The notes below the pieces were generated by a model. The model made no database searches. It saw only the letters and a program-made list of their open reading frames with translations, and had not been told where the DNA came from. Both the position numbers and the translations under genes were made by a program. From Aquimarina macrocephali JAMB N27 (GTDB lineage: Bacteria; Bacteroidota; Bacteroidia; Flavobacteriales; Flavobacteriaceae), in NCBI RefSeq assembly GCF_000520995.1, contig NZ_JACA01000041.1, positions 1 through 64,000 of the forward strand: a DNA stretch of 64,000 bases, in the 5' to 3' direction. Every line of letters begins with the position of its first letter. Positions within the stretch are counted from its first letter, which is position 1. Positions 24,083 to 32,815 of the stretch are shown here, piece after piece.

Positions 24083-25549
24083 ATGAAATTCATTCAATTA
24101 ATATCAATCTTTTCAATCTTATTTTCAGGATGTAATTCATCAAAGAATGTCAGTGAGAATAAAACAAATTCAAATTTCGACATTAAGTTTATCGATTACT
24201 TATTTAAAGATTATAGCGGAAGTAAACCAAGCGCAAGTATTATTGTAATAAAAAATGGAGAAATTGAGTTTGCAAAAAGTTATGGATACGCAGATTTAGA
24301 AAATAAAATACTCGCAACACCAAAAACAAATTATCGAATTGCTTCAGTTACAAAACAATTTACAGCATTGGCAATAATGATTTTGGTAAATCAAAACAAA
24401 CTATCTTACGAAACAAAACTTACCGATATATTTCCTGAATTCCCTAAATATGGAAATGATATTACCATAAAACATATTTTGACACACCGTTCTGGTTTAG
24501 TAAAATACAATCGTTTTATCGAGAAAAATAGAACAGAACAAATGTTGGACAAAGACGTATTAAACGGACTTTTGAAAACCGATAGCACGTATTTCTATCC
24601 CAACACAAAATATGCATATAGTAATACTGGTTATGCCGTTTTGGCTCAAGTCATTGAAAAAATATCTGGAATGTCATTTGCAAAGTTTATGGAAAAGGAA
24701 ATATTTCAACCATTAAATATGACTAATTCCAGAGTTCTTGAAATAGATAAAGAAATTAAAAATCGAGCTTACGGTTATATGGTTAAAGGCACTACGATAA
24801 CTGCCAAAGACCAAAGTATGACAAGTGCCATTCAAGGAGATGGGGGCGTTTATTCATCTGTTTTAGACTATTATAAATGGGATAAAGTATTGTATTCGGA
24901 TAAACTGATTTCACAAACTGAATTAGATAATGCTTTTTACAATTACGATGAAAACGGAAAATCTAATGAAAATGGCTACGGATATGGTTGGATAGTCAAT
25001 TACGACAAAGGAGTTAAGATTTTGCAACACGGTGGTTCATCAACTGGTTTCGGAAGTCATGTCATTAGAGTACCTAGTGAGAATATTTCTGTAGCAATAT
25101 TTACCAATAGAAATAAAAGAGGGCAAGAATTACCAAATAGAGCAAAAGCTTTAATAAGTCATTTTACAGATGGTAAATTTAGAATGCCATTTGAGATAGT
25201 TTTAGAAAAGGAAATAGACCAGAATGGAATTACTGACGCAATTGATTTGTACAACAAAATAAAAACAGATACTCTAAATTATGCTGTATCGAAAGGTGCA
25301 TTATTCAATTTCGGAATTAGCTACATTAATGCTAATAAAAAAAATGACGCATTACAACTGTTTTCAGTTTTAGAAAGTGATTATCCAGACTATTTTGGTG
25401 GATATTATGGAACGGCTGTAATTTATCAACAAGAAAAGAAGATAGAAAAAGCAATAGAATATTTTGAAAAAACAATTGAACATTGTACAGAAAATGAAAA
25501 ATGGGCATCAGAGCATTCCCAAAAAATGATTAATGAACTTTCGGAATAA
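24083..25549 (+). CDS. serine hydrolase (class C beta-lactamase-like), lipoprotein
   Basis: 488 residues. A lipobox (ILFSGC, Cys17) anchors it. The penicillin-binding-protein fold shows S88-x-x-K91 (IASVTKQF), Y179-S-N181 (YAYSNTGY) and a HGG in LQHGGSSTGFG. The last 120 residues look like TPR helices (DALQLFSVLESDYPDYFGGYYG). Family members include esterases, D-aminopeptidases and peptidoglycan enzymes, so lactamase activity should not be assumed. It lies alone between two attC-like palindromes. Confidence 0.88.
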   Translation: MKFIQLISIFSILFSGCNSSKNVSENKTNSNFDIKFIDYLFKDYSGSKPSASIIVIKNGEIEFAKSYGYADLENKILATPKTNYRIASVTKQFTALAIMILVNQNKLSYETKLTDIFPEFPKYGNDITIKHILTHRSGLVKYNRFIEKNRTEQMLDKDVLNGLLKTDSTYFYPNTKYAYSNTGYAVLAQVIEKISGMSFAKFMEKEIFQPLNMTNSRVLEIDKEIKNRAYGYMVKGTTITAKDQSMTSAIQGDGGVYSSVLDYYKWDKVLYSDKLISQTELDNAFYNYDENGKSNENGYGYGWIVNYDKGVKILQHGGSSTGFGSHVIRVPSENISVAIFTNRNKRGQELPNRAKALISHFTDGKFRMPFEIVLEKEIDQNGITDAIDLYNKIKTDTLNYAVSKGALFNFGISYINANKKNDALQLFSVLESDYPDYFGGYYGTAVIYQQEKKIEKAIEYFEKTIEHCTENEKWASEHSQKMINELSE

Positions 25550-25555
25550 AACTGA

Positions 25556-25645
25556 GCCTGACATAGTATGTAAAACATAGCTGATGAGTGCTAAGTCGAA
25601 AGGCTAGTGCTTTTTTATGCTATGTTTCATACACAAACCGTTGTG
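25556..25645 (+). repeat. attC-like imperfect palindrome 4
   Basis: Left end GCCTGAC-ATA-GTATG with inner arm ...AAAACATAGC (25566-25581); right arm GCTATGTTTCATAC (25619-25632), then ACAAAC and CGTTGTG. The arms pair over 14 bases with a two-base bulge. The left R''-like box GCCTGAC is one base from RYYYAAC. Confidence 0.55.
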
Positions 25646-25673
25646 TTTAATTGTATTAAAATCAAGTGAAGAA

Positions 25674-27098
25674 ATGCAATCTGAAATAAGCAAGACAAGG
25701 CGAGAATATATTAAACGAATAAATTACGTATTGGATTTTGTTGAAAAGAATCTTGATGCAGATTTATCACTTGAACAGCTATCCGAAAAAGCCAATTATT
25801 CATTGTATCATTTTCATAGAGTATTTTCAGCTATTGTAGGTGAAAATTTAAACGAATTCATCAATAGAAAGCGAATAGAACGTATTGCATCTATCTTACT
25901 AGTGGATAGTAGTAAATCTATAAAGGAACTTGCTTACAGTTATGGTTTTAATAGTGAAAGCTCATTTTCAAGGTCATTTAAAAAATATTATGGTATTAGC
26001 TCTACTGTGTTTAAATCGGAAGGAATAAGTGTACTTAGCAAGATTGGTATAGAACCTCTAACAATGGAAAAATACATTTGCAGCATTGATAACATTAAAA
26101 AATGGATTGATATGAATGCTCAAATAACAGTAGAAGAATTGCATGAGATAAAACTTGCTGGTATAATGCATATTGGAGAATTTGATAAAATTGGTGATAT
26201 GTATCAAAGATTAATAGAATGGGGAACTCAAAAAGAAGTGTTGAGTGTGTCTGATTTTAAGGCAATTACCGTGTATCACGATAACCCCAATGTGACCCAG
26301 ACTTCAAAAGTAAGATATAGTGCGTGTGTTACCATTAATAAGGATATCGAAGCAGAAGGAGAAATCAGACCACTTGTGATCCAAAAAGGTATTTATGCTA
26401 TCGGACATTATGAAATTAAAGCAAAAGATTTTTCAAAAGCATGGGAGAGTATTTGTATATGGGTGATAGAGAATGAGTATAACTTTAGAGATGGAGATTA
26501 TTTTGAAGTGTATCATAATGATCATAAAACTCATCCTGAACAAAAATTTATAGTAGACATATGTATCCCTCTTGAAAAAAGCAATAAAATTAAATTTGAT
26601 AAAACTGATAAGACATTAAATAAGGGGAACTTATCCAATTATAGAAAGCAAATCAGTGAAGGGCAGATACAAAAGGATTATAGTCAATTGATAAATTACA
26701 TCAAAGAATTAAGGACCTATTTTCGTAATGAATATGCTTCAGATTTTATAATAGGAAATATTTATCAAGGAAATATGGATTTTTCCTATTTTTCCTTGAC
26801 TACTCAGGAATTGAAAAAACAAAAATTAAAATTTGTCATAATATTCAATCATAAGATGATGCGATTTGAAATTTGTTTATCTGGTCAGAATAAAAATATT
26901 AGGAAGAAATATTGGGAGGTATTTAAAGACAGTAGTTGGGATAAATACCATTTGGCAGAATCAATTAATAGCAGTCTTTCTATTATAGATCATATAATAG
27001 TGGAAAAGCTTAATTTTGATAATAGAAGTGTCTTAACAAAGCAAATTGAAACCGAATCATTAAAATTTATAAATGAAATTAGAGATATTCTCGAATGA
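25674..27098 (+). CDS. AraC-family regulator with GyrI-like and DUF7000-like domains
   Basis: 474 residues from the ATG at 25674; the longer frame from 25617 lies in the palindrome. Three parts are visible. Residues 10-110 are a double HTH AraC domain (SLEQLSEKANYSLYHFHRVF, then ELAYSYGFNSESSFSRSFKK). Residues about 145-310 are a GyrI-like effector-binding domain (ITVEELHEIKLAGIMHIGEF). Residues about 325-474 (YRKQISEGQIQKDYSQL, FIIGNIYQGNMDFSYFSL, KLKFVIIFNH, YWEVF) match the small stand-alone DUF7000 family as I recall it. A sensor-regulator fused to DUF7000 is unusual. Confidence 0.85.
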   Translation: MQSEISKTRREYIKRINYVLDFVEKNLDADLSLEQLSEKANYSLYHFHRVFSAIVGENLNEFINRKRIERIASILLVDSSKSIKELAYSYGFNSESSFSRSFKKYYGISSTVFKSEGISVLSKIGIEPLTMEKYICSIDNIKKWIDMNAQITVEELHEIKLAGIMHIGEFDKIGDMYQRLIEWGTQKEVLSVSDFKAITVYHDNPNVTQTSKVRYSACVTINKDIEAEGEIRPLVIQKGIYAIGHYEIKAKDFSKAWESICIWVIENEYNFRDGDYFEVYHNDHKTHPEQKFIVDICIPLEKSNKIKFDKTDKTLNKGNLSNYRKQISEGQIQKDYSQLINYIKELRTYFRNEYASDFIIGNIYQGNMDFSYFSLTTQELKKQKLKFVIIFNHKMMRFEICLSGQNKNIRKKYWEVFKDSSWDKYHLAESINSSLSIIDHIIVEKLNFDNRSVLTKQIETESLKFINEIRDILE

Positions 27099-27106
27099 TA
27101 AAAACG

Positions 27107-27131
27107 ACACTATACACAGAAGGTTAGCAAA
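27107..27131 (+). repeat. partial attC-like right end
   Basis: TATAC at 27111-27115, a 7-base spacer, then GTTAGC at 27123-27128 reproduces the right-hand end of the other elements. The matching left half is missing or degenerate because the AraC gene ends only 9 bases before. Confidence 0.35.
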
Positions 27132-27166
27132 TACACAAAAAACAATATTGAGAGTAAACTAATTAA

Positions 27167-27412
27167 ATGAAAAATCAAAATAAATTAGAGATAATAGGAT
27201 TTATAATTTTAGTAATCGGAGGAGTTTTATTTCTAATCGACAACTTCTTGAATTTAGAATTCTTAGACCCAATACTAGAAGTTAGAGAAATCATTTTATA
27301 TTTTGGACTTGCGATTTGGGCATTAGGATTGATGAAAAAAGAAAACCTCAAAAGAAAAAACTCAGAAAGAAAAGCAAATGGAAATATCGATAAGACCGGT
27401 AACATTAAGTGA
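27167..27412 (+). CDS. small two-helix membrane protein
   Basis: 81 residues with two hydrophobic helices (about 9-27 and 40-56) and a Lys/Arg-rich tail. No family recognised. Its 3' end overlaps the following GNAT gene by 35 bases in another frame, so the two are linked. Confidence 0.55.
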   Translation: MKNQNKLEIIGFIILVIGGVLFLIDNFLNLEFLDPILEVREIILYFGLAIWALGLMKKENLKRKNSERKANGNIDKTGNIK

Positions 27413-27821
27413 ATTGGAGATAATTTATAAAATTGAGGAAAATGTATTTTCCCCAATGAACTATCCACTATTTGTAATTAGACAGTATTATGATTTATTT
27501 TCAGATTATTTTCTTGTTGCCGAAAATGAAGAAAAGGAAATAGCAGGATATGTTCTTGGAGGAATTAATCCTAAAGAGAAAGTTGGCTGGATACTCGCTC
27601 TGGCAACTGAAAAGAGGTTTAGAAAACAAGGAATAGGCCTAAAACTAGTTTCGACCGTTATAAAAAAAATTAATGAGTTGGATATTGGCAGTATTATTTT
27701 GACCACCGAACCAGATAGTCCTGCAGTTGATTTTTATAAAAAAATAGGGTTCGAGATTATTAAAAATGATTCAAACTATTACGGAGGTAATTCACAACGA
27801 GTACTAATGGAATTAAAATAA
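27378..27821 (+). CDS. GNAT-family N-acetyltransferase, RimI-like
   Basis: 147 residues. The acetyl-CoA motif is EKRFRKQGIGLKLVSTVI (R/Q-x-x-G-x-G/A), preceded by VGWILALATE, with the terminal DSPAVDFYKKIGFEI motif. The arrangement resembles RimI-type protein acetyltransferases, but the substrate is unknown. It overlaps the small membrane protein gene and is the last plus-strand gene of the cassette-like region. Confidence 0.88.
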   Translation: MEISIRPVTLSELEIIYKIEENVFSPMNYPLFVIRQYYDLFSDYFLVAENEEKEIAGYVLGGINPKEKVGWILALATEKRFRKQGIGLKLVSTVIKKINELDIGSIILTTEPDSPAVDFYKKIGFEIIKNDSNYYGGNSQRVLMELK

Positions 27822-28085
27822 AAGAATTTCTACATTTTTGATATAAATAATCCAGGAATATATGATAAAAATAAATAGAGAGAATTTTCGCGTTCTTGTC
27901 AACAAAACAAAAGTGTAATCACTAAACAAAACATTGTAAATTCTTTGATTTAACTGCTGTAAAATGAGTAAATTTAGAATCCATAAATAAAGATTTTGGT
28001 ACAACCTATTCTTGATTAAGATGTAGGGCATAGTTTTCTATTCTGTATGTAGTAAAGTCTTTAAATTTTAAGATAAAAACAAGAT

Positions 28086-29228
28086 ATGCTATATACAATA
28101 ATAGGAGCAGGAATCGGAGGATTAACCACAGCTTTAGCTTTTGAAAAATGTGGAATAGAGTATCAGATATTCGAAAAAGCTCCTGAGTTAAATGAAGTAG
28201 GGGCAGGGATTTGGCTCGCTCCAAACGCTTTGCAGGTGTTCGAATGGCTTGGGATACTAGACGATGTTGTAACAAAAGGAAATTCTATCGATAGAGTAAC
28301 TGTAGGTACATCTGATCTGTCGCCTTTATCAGATAGTTTTCAACATGATGTAAAAGACAAGTTTGGGTATTCTACCATTGCTATTCATAGAGCAGAACTT
28401 CAGAAGTTATTACTTCAACAAGTTCCAAAAGAAAAAATCCATCTGGGAAAATCGTTTAAAGAATTTAAAGAAGCAGAAGAGGGACGAATCCAGGTTACTT
28501 TTAATGATGATTCTAAGGTCGAAACTGATTTTTTAATTGGTGCCGATGGAATTAATTCTAAAATACGAAATCAACTTTTTCCATCAAGCAAAACAAGATA
28601 TTCTGGCCAGACCTGTTGGAGAGGTATAGCAGATTATACGATGGATGCTGATTTTGAACACAGAGGAATAGAACTATGGGGAAATCAAATTCGATTTGGA
28701 ATCTCAAAAGTAGCCAAAGATAAAGTGTATTGGTTTGCAGTCTCATTAAGCAAGCCAAATCAGAAAGATGATGATACATTGATAAAAGATAAGTTGTTGA
28801 AAACATACGCTAATTTTCATCCATTAGTCAAAGAACTTATTGCAGCTACATCTCAAGATAAAATAGTGAGAAATGATATCAGTGATTTAATACCGCTTAA
28901 TCATTGGTATAAAAACAACATTTGTCTCATTGGAGATGCAGGTCATGCCACAACTCCAAATATGGGGCAGGGAGGAGCACAAGCTATCGAAGATGCTTAT
29001 TATTTGAGTAACCTTATTAAAAACGAAAATAATGCCAATGTTTTCAGGCTATTTCAGGAAAAACGAAAACAAAAAGTAAATACAATAGTAAAACAATCCT
29101 GGGCTACAGGAAAAATGGCACATTGGAAATACGGAAAAGGAATGAGGAATTTTATACTAAAAAGTATTCCAAAAAACTTGATTCAGAAAAAAATGAATGA
29201 AATGTATCAATTAGAAAAAGTATGTTAA
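28086..29228 (+). CDS. FAD-dependent monooxygenase (PHBH family)
   Basis: 380 residues. It has the GxGxxG FAD motif at the start (IIGAGIGGLTTALAFEK), the DG motif in DFLIGADGINSKIR and the second FAD motif LIGDAGHATTPNMGQGGAQAIEDA, all typical of group A aromatic hydroxylases and related zeaxanthin epoxidase-like enzymes. It would use NAD(P)H and O2 to hydroxylate an aromatic or polyene substrate. It precedes an iodotyrosine deiodinase-like gene by 71 bases on the same strand, so a shared aromatic substrate is possible. Resistance-type TetX-like activity cannot be excluded. Confidence 0.9.
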   Translation: MLYTIIGAGIGGLTTALAFEKCGIEYQIFEKAPELNEVGAGIWLAPNALQVFEWLGILDDVVTKGNSIDRVTVGTSDLSPLSDSFQHDVKDKFGYSTIAIHRAELQKLLLQQVPKEKIHLGKSFKEFKEAEEGRIQVTFNDDSKVETDFLIGADGINSKIRNQLFPSSKTRYSGQTCWRGIADYTMDADFEHRGIELWGNQIRFGISKVAKDKVYWFAVSLSKPNQKDDDTLIKDKLLKTYANFHPLVKELIAATSQDKIVRNDISDLIPLNHWYKNNICLIGDAGHATTPNMGQGGAQAIEDAYYLSNLIKNENNANVFRLFQEKRKQKVNTIVKQSWATGKMAHWKYGKGMRNFILKSIPKNLIQKKMNEMYQLEKVC

Positions 29229-29299
29229 CTTTATATAATAATATAAATGCAGGATAAGAATATTGAAGTAATAATTAACGATAATACAAAACTATAAAA

Positions 29300-29992
29300 A
29301 TGGAATCACCAAGTAGCATTACCATCAACGGATATAACCATGTTTCTTACCATTCTGATGTTTTCTCTGAAGAAGAGTTAGTTTTAAAAAGTAAATCATT
29401 TTATGATTGGTTAGACAAAAGGAGATCTGTGCGAGATTTTTCTGACAAACACGTTCCAAAAGAGGTTATTGAGAATCTTATCAAAAGTGCTTCTACTGCT
29501 CCATCTGGAGCACATAAGCAGCCCTGGACATTTTGTGCCATTTCTAACCCTGCATTAAAAACTCAAATCCGTAGAGAAGCAGAAATCGAAGAAAAAACCA
29601 ACTATGGGAATAGGATGAGTGAACGATGGAAAAAAGACCTCGAACCACTAGCTACCGATATGAACAAACCTTTTTTAGAAATCGCTCCCTGGTTGATTAT
29701 AGCATTCAAAAAAGCATATGAATTCGAAGAAAATGGTGATAAACATAATAACTATTATGTGAATGAATCTATAGGGATTGCGTGCGGAATGTTAATCTCT
29801 GCAATTCATAATGCTGGATTGGTGACATTAACCCATACCCCAAGCCCTATGAATTTTTTGACAAATATCCTTAAAAGACCAGCTAATGAGAGAGCTTTTT
29901 TATTACTCCCAGTTGGCTATCCCAAATTTCCTGCCTATGTGCCGGATTTAAAAAGAAAAGGATTGGATGAAATGACCGTTTTTTATGAATAA
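29300..29992 (+). CDS. nitroreductase-fold flavoprotein, iodotyrosine deiodinase-like
   Basis: 230 residues. FMN contacts are visible in KRRSVRDFSDK and STAPSGAHKQPW. A lid region with E98, Y102 and K123 has the same spacing (4 and 25) as E157, Y161 and K182, which clamp the amino-acid part of halotyrosine in human iodotyrosine deiodinase. The flanking NYGNRMSERWKKDL and the C-terminal LLLPVGYPKFPAYVPDLKRKGLD also match that enzyme closely. The expected reaction is reductive dehalogenation of mono- or dihalotyrosine. No membrane anchor is present, as in other bacterial homologues. The upstream flavin monooxygenase gene may be in the same operon. Confidence 0.88.
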   Translation: MESPSSITINGYNHVSYHSDVFSEEELVLKSKSFYDWLDKRRSVRDFSDKHVPKEVIENLIKSASTAPSGAHKQPWTFCAISNPALKTQIRREAEIEEKTNYGNRMSERWKKDLEPLATDMNKPFLEIAPWLIIAFKKAYEFEENGDKHNNYYVNESIGIACGMLISAIHNAGLVTLTHTPSPMNFLTNILKRPANERAFLLLPVGYPKFPAYVPDLKRKGLDEMTVFYE

Positions 29993-30068
29993 AATTAAAA
30001 ACCTAAAGTAGAATTACTCTTTGTAATAAGGAAAAAAATCGAATTATTTCATAACCTGGATTAGAGAT

Positions 30069-30362
30069 TTATGCACTAATCTTTTCGAAGACGCAATAAT
30101 TTCTGGATTGATCATTACAATAATACCCTGCATTATTCTTTTTTTTGATTTTTTCGCCTACAGGCGGAAACCCTAAAAGAGTCAACATATTTTCAATATT
30201 CGATAAATCATTGACCGAAGTATGATTAAAAGAAATATGAGAATAATCACTATGGATATACACCTTTGAAATATTTTGAATCTGCAATATTTCCTTTTTT
30301 AGGGCTATAGCGCAATTATTGCATTTTAGATTTTGAATAGGGATTGTATTTCTAAACACCAT
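30069..30362 (-). CDS. HMA-like small protein with CxxC motif, possibly 5'-truncated by an in-frame stop
   Basis: 97 residues from an ATG at 30362. The fold looks like a heavy-metal-associated domain: IPIQNLKCNNCAIALKKEI with a CNNC metal site, then SKVYIHSDYSHISF and IENMLTLLGFPP. A Cys-containing tail follows. The same frame continues upstream to an ATG at 30476 that would encode a hydrophobic helix (ISNINKILAVVISIIG), interrupted only by a TAG at 30417-30419. The gene may therefore once have coded for a longer protein. No metal-transport gene is adjacent. Confidence 0.6.
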   Translation of the reverse strand: MVFRNTIPIQNLKCNNCAIALKKEILQIQNISKVYIHSDYSHISFNHTSVNDLSNIENMLTLLGFPPVGEKIKKKNNAGYYCNDQSRNYCVFEKISA

Positions 30363-30666
30363 AACAATTGTATTAAAATACTCTTGATAAATTAAATCCA
30401 AAGAAAAAAACTCCACCTAACCAATTATCGATATAACCACAGCTAGAATCTTGTTAATGTTTGATATTGATTTCATAATTTGTGTGTTTGGTTTATATTT
30501 ATTTTAAATTTTGTCTCATGCTTTTGTCTTTTGATAATTTTTTTGAGAAAAGGTTACAAAATCTTGTGCCTTTTTTATGTGTAGAATCTCTAGAGGAAAA
30601 AAGAGGTTTGGGATAACTTTAAAAAGAAATAGTCATGTATGATAATGTGTAATCTGTAAAGTAGAA

Positions 30667-31167
30667 ATGATACTATTTGAAACAAAAAAACTGTTTGTGA
30701 GACATCTAGAGGATAGTGATCTAGAATCTTTTTATGATATGCAAGGCAACCCTAATGTAATGCGATATATCAAAAAAACGATGAATTTTGAGGAGAGTAA
30801 GCAAGAATTGAATCGTTTTATTGGGTATTATAAGGATACTGATATTTTTTTTAAAATCTGGGCAGTAATAGAACGTAATAGTAATCAATTGGCAGGTATA
30901 TGTGGAGTATATGAAAATGATAGATCAGAATTTGAAATAGCCTATCGGTTAAGAGAATGTTTCTGGGGAAATGGATTTGGTAGAGAAATAGCAAAAGGAT
31001 TGTTTGGATACTGTTTTGACCAAATTAAATTAGATGAGTTAACTGCATACGCAAGTAAAGATAATATAGGTTCTATACGTATCCTTGAAAAAGAAATGAA
31101 TTATGTTGAAGAATTTTATGCAGAAAAAGAAAATAGTATAGAACGAAAATATAGGTTAAGAAAATAG
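30667..31167 (+). CDS. GNAT-family N-acetyltransferase, RimJ/RimL-like
   Basis: 166 residues. N-terminal TKKLFVRHLEDSDLESFYDM, then EIAYRLRECFWGNGFGREIAKGLFGYCF (acetyl-CoA motif) and ASKDNIGSIRILEKEMNYVEE are characteristic of the RimJ/RimL Acetyltransf_3 group. Substrate unknown. It stands alone between genes of the opposite strand. Confidence 0.9.
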   Translation: MILFETKKLFVRHLEDSDLESFYDMQGNPNVMRYIKKTMNFEESKQELNRFIGYYKDTDIFFKIWAVIERNSNQLAGICGVYENDRSEFEIAYRLRECFWGNGFGREIAKGLFGYCFDQIKLDELTAYASKDNIGSIRILEKEMNYVEEFYAEKENSIERKYRLRK

Positions 31168-31374
31168 AACACCTGATGATACCGATGAATTAAGATATCA
31201 TATTAAAGAAGTTGAATACCTTTTTAGAGATATTATTTTTTTTTTTGACAAAGGGGGGTAGGGTATCTAGAAAGTAAAGCGTTATAAAGAAGTAACAAAT
31301 TTGTAAATCTGTAATAACACTAGAGTTTAAGGGACAAAATGAATTCTGTAATTCAGATTTTTTTAAATTTATAG

Positions 31375-31405
31375 ATGGGAAGAATTATTTCTTCCCATTT
31401 TTTTT
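31375..31405 (+). terminator. rho-independent terminator
   Basis: A perfect 10-base stem ATGGGAAGAA / TTCTTCCCAT around TTAT, followed by seven T residues. It is 207 bases after the GNAT stop codon. The distance leaves room for a transcribed spacer or lost gene between them (31168-31374). Confidence 0.85.
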
Positions 31406-31422
31406 GATGTATAGTTTAAGAT

Positions 31423-32034
31423 TTAAAATATAAATTCTTTTACACCTATTTGGCTGTCTATCGTTGCATCCTTATATTTTAACGTCCAACCCAGAGAATT
31501 AGTAAGGATATATATTTTCTGCAATTCACTAATGAGTCGATTTTGTGAATTGGTAACAAGTGTAGATTTTTTTACTTTTTTATCTAATTGCTCCATCACT
31601 ATTTTACGTATAGCGTTATGATCTTCGGGGTTAAATTTATTAATAATCCCTTCTTCAATATCATGATATTTTATTTCCGGATTAATATTAACCTCTGCAG
31701 CAGGGATTCTTGTTATAGTAAGTGTTTTTGTTTCTTGATCAATAACATGTTCAATCTTTCTTAAGTCATAAGAGACTTGTACATTGGCATTAACCATTAC
31801 AATTATTTTTTTCTTTGATGAGATTACTTTAAAATAGGTTTTGTCATTTTTATAAGTAATTATATCAGAAAAGTGTCCTTCTGTAACCACGAGCTTACCA
31901 ACGTTTTTGATTTGATCCAGAATAAGACCAGAAGATGCTACTTCTGTTTTTTGGGTATTAGATTGATCAATAATATATTTGATTCCAAATACCAAGAGTG
32001 CTGTTAAAAGTGCACCGAGTAGAAAATTACGCAT
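31423..32034 (-). CDS. DUF4230 membrane-anchored protein
   Basis: 203 residues with one N-terminal helix (FLLGALLTALLVFGIKYII) and an extracytoplasmic domain typical of DUF4230: VGKLVVTEGHFSDIITYKN, KKIIVMVNANVQVSYDL, ITRIPAAEVNINPEIKYHDIE. Function unknown. A terminator-like hairpin separates it from the DUF4136 gene upstream. Confidence 0.85.
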   Translation of the reverse strand: MRNFLLGALLTALLVFGIKYIIDQSNTQKTEVASSGLILDQIKNVGKLVVTEGHFSDIITYKNDKTYFKVISSKKKIIVMVNANVQVSYDLRKIEHVIDQETKTLTITRIPAAEVNINPEIKYHDIEEGIINKFNPEDHNAIRKIVMEQLDKKVKKSTLVTNSQNRLISELQKIYILTNSLGWTLKYKDATIDSQIGVKEFIF

Positions 32035-32069
32035 ACATCTATAGTATCAAGTTGAGTATAAATGTACAC

Positions 32070-32104
32070 AAAAAAATAGCCTTCTTATAAAGAAAGGCTA
32101 TTTG
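32070..32104 (-). terminator. rho-independent terminator after the DUF4136 gene
   Basis: On the minus strand the arms AAATAGCCTT and AAGGCTATTT flank a short loop and are followed by a run of T. It lies between the DUF4136 stop (32129) and the DUF4230 start (32034). Confidence 0.8.
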
Positions 32105-32128
32105 TAATATAAATAAAAGAGTATTTTT

Positions 32129-32659
32129 TTAACGTTCCTGTGGTGGATATTTTTCTAAGATTGCAGTAACAATCTCATTCATTTTTTCTTGCTTTTTGTT
32201 CACATCCTTGGTTAATGCTGCAGAACCCATTCCTTGCCAGACCAATTCCTTTTTAGAGGCATCTATAAGGTCTATATAGAGCGTGCCTTCTGTAGTCGTA
32301 GAAACAGTATTGTATCCAGCTCCCCAGAACCATGGATTCCACCCCCATCCATAACCCCATCCGTAGTTATTTTGATAGATGTTTACATTTTCCTTAGTCT
32401 TTGTAAAAATACTTACCAACACATCTGGATTTGCTGATTTTGCAAAACCCTTTGAGGTCATATCTGCTTCGATAGCACGCAGGATACGTTTTTTGTCAAG
32501 ATCGCTAATTTCTGCTTTGTCGATTCCAGGCTTGTAAAATGCAAAGCTTTTATAAGTGTTAAAATCAGCCTGCTTATCATAATCCGAAGCAACACGCACT
32601 GTGGAGCAAGAACTAAGAGTTATGATAAGGATTAATGATAAAAGTGAAAAAAATTTCAT
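32129..32659 (-). CDS. DUF4136 lipoprotein
   Basis: 176 residues. The signal ends at a lipobox (LIITLSSC, Cys18). The mature part starts STVRVASDYDKQADFNTYKSFAFY, the classical DUF4136 opening, has a Gly/Trp-rich insert (NNYGWGYGWGWNPWFWG) and ends with ELVWQGMGSAAL and a helix. It is a membrane-anchored envelope protein of unknown role. Confidence 0.88.
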   Translation of the reverse strand: MKFFSLLSLILIITLSSCSTVRVASDYDKQADFNTYKSFAFYKPGIDKAEISDLDKKRILRAIEADMTSKGFAKSANPDVLVSIFTKTKENVNIYQNNYGWGYGWGWNPWFWGAGYNTVSTTTEGTLYIDLIDASKKELVWQGMGSAALTKDVNKKQEKMNEIVTAILEKYPPQER

Positions 32660-32815
32660 AATCCTAGTTTTTTATAATATCAAATAGATTTTGTGATGAT
32701 TGAGAAAGATAAATACATTTTATCAATCATTTAATGAGCATTTGATATACGTTTAACAATAGCTATATTCAATAAATTTAACCACAATAATCGTACCATG
32801 AGACAGATAGCAAAT

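Noticed and set aside
24083..25549. True beta-lactamase call
   Set aside because: SxxK and YxN are shared by esterases and peptidases of the superfamily, and the TPR tail argues against a simple resistance enzyme.
25617..25673. Extended N-terminus of the AraC-GyrI gene
   Set aside because: These codons lie in the right arm of the attC-like palindrome, so the start at 25674 is preferred.
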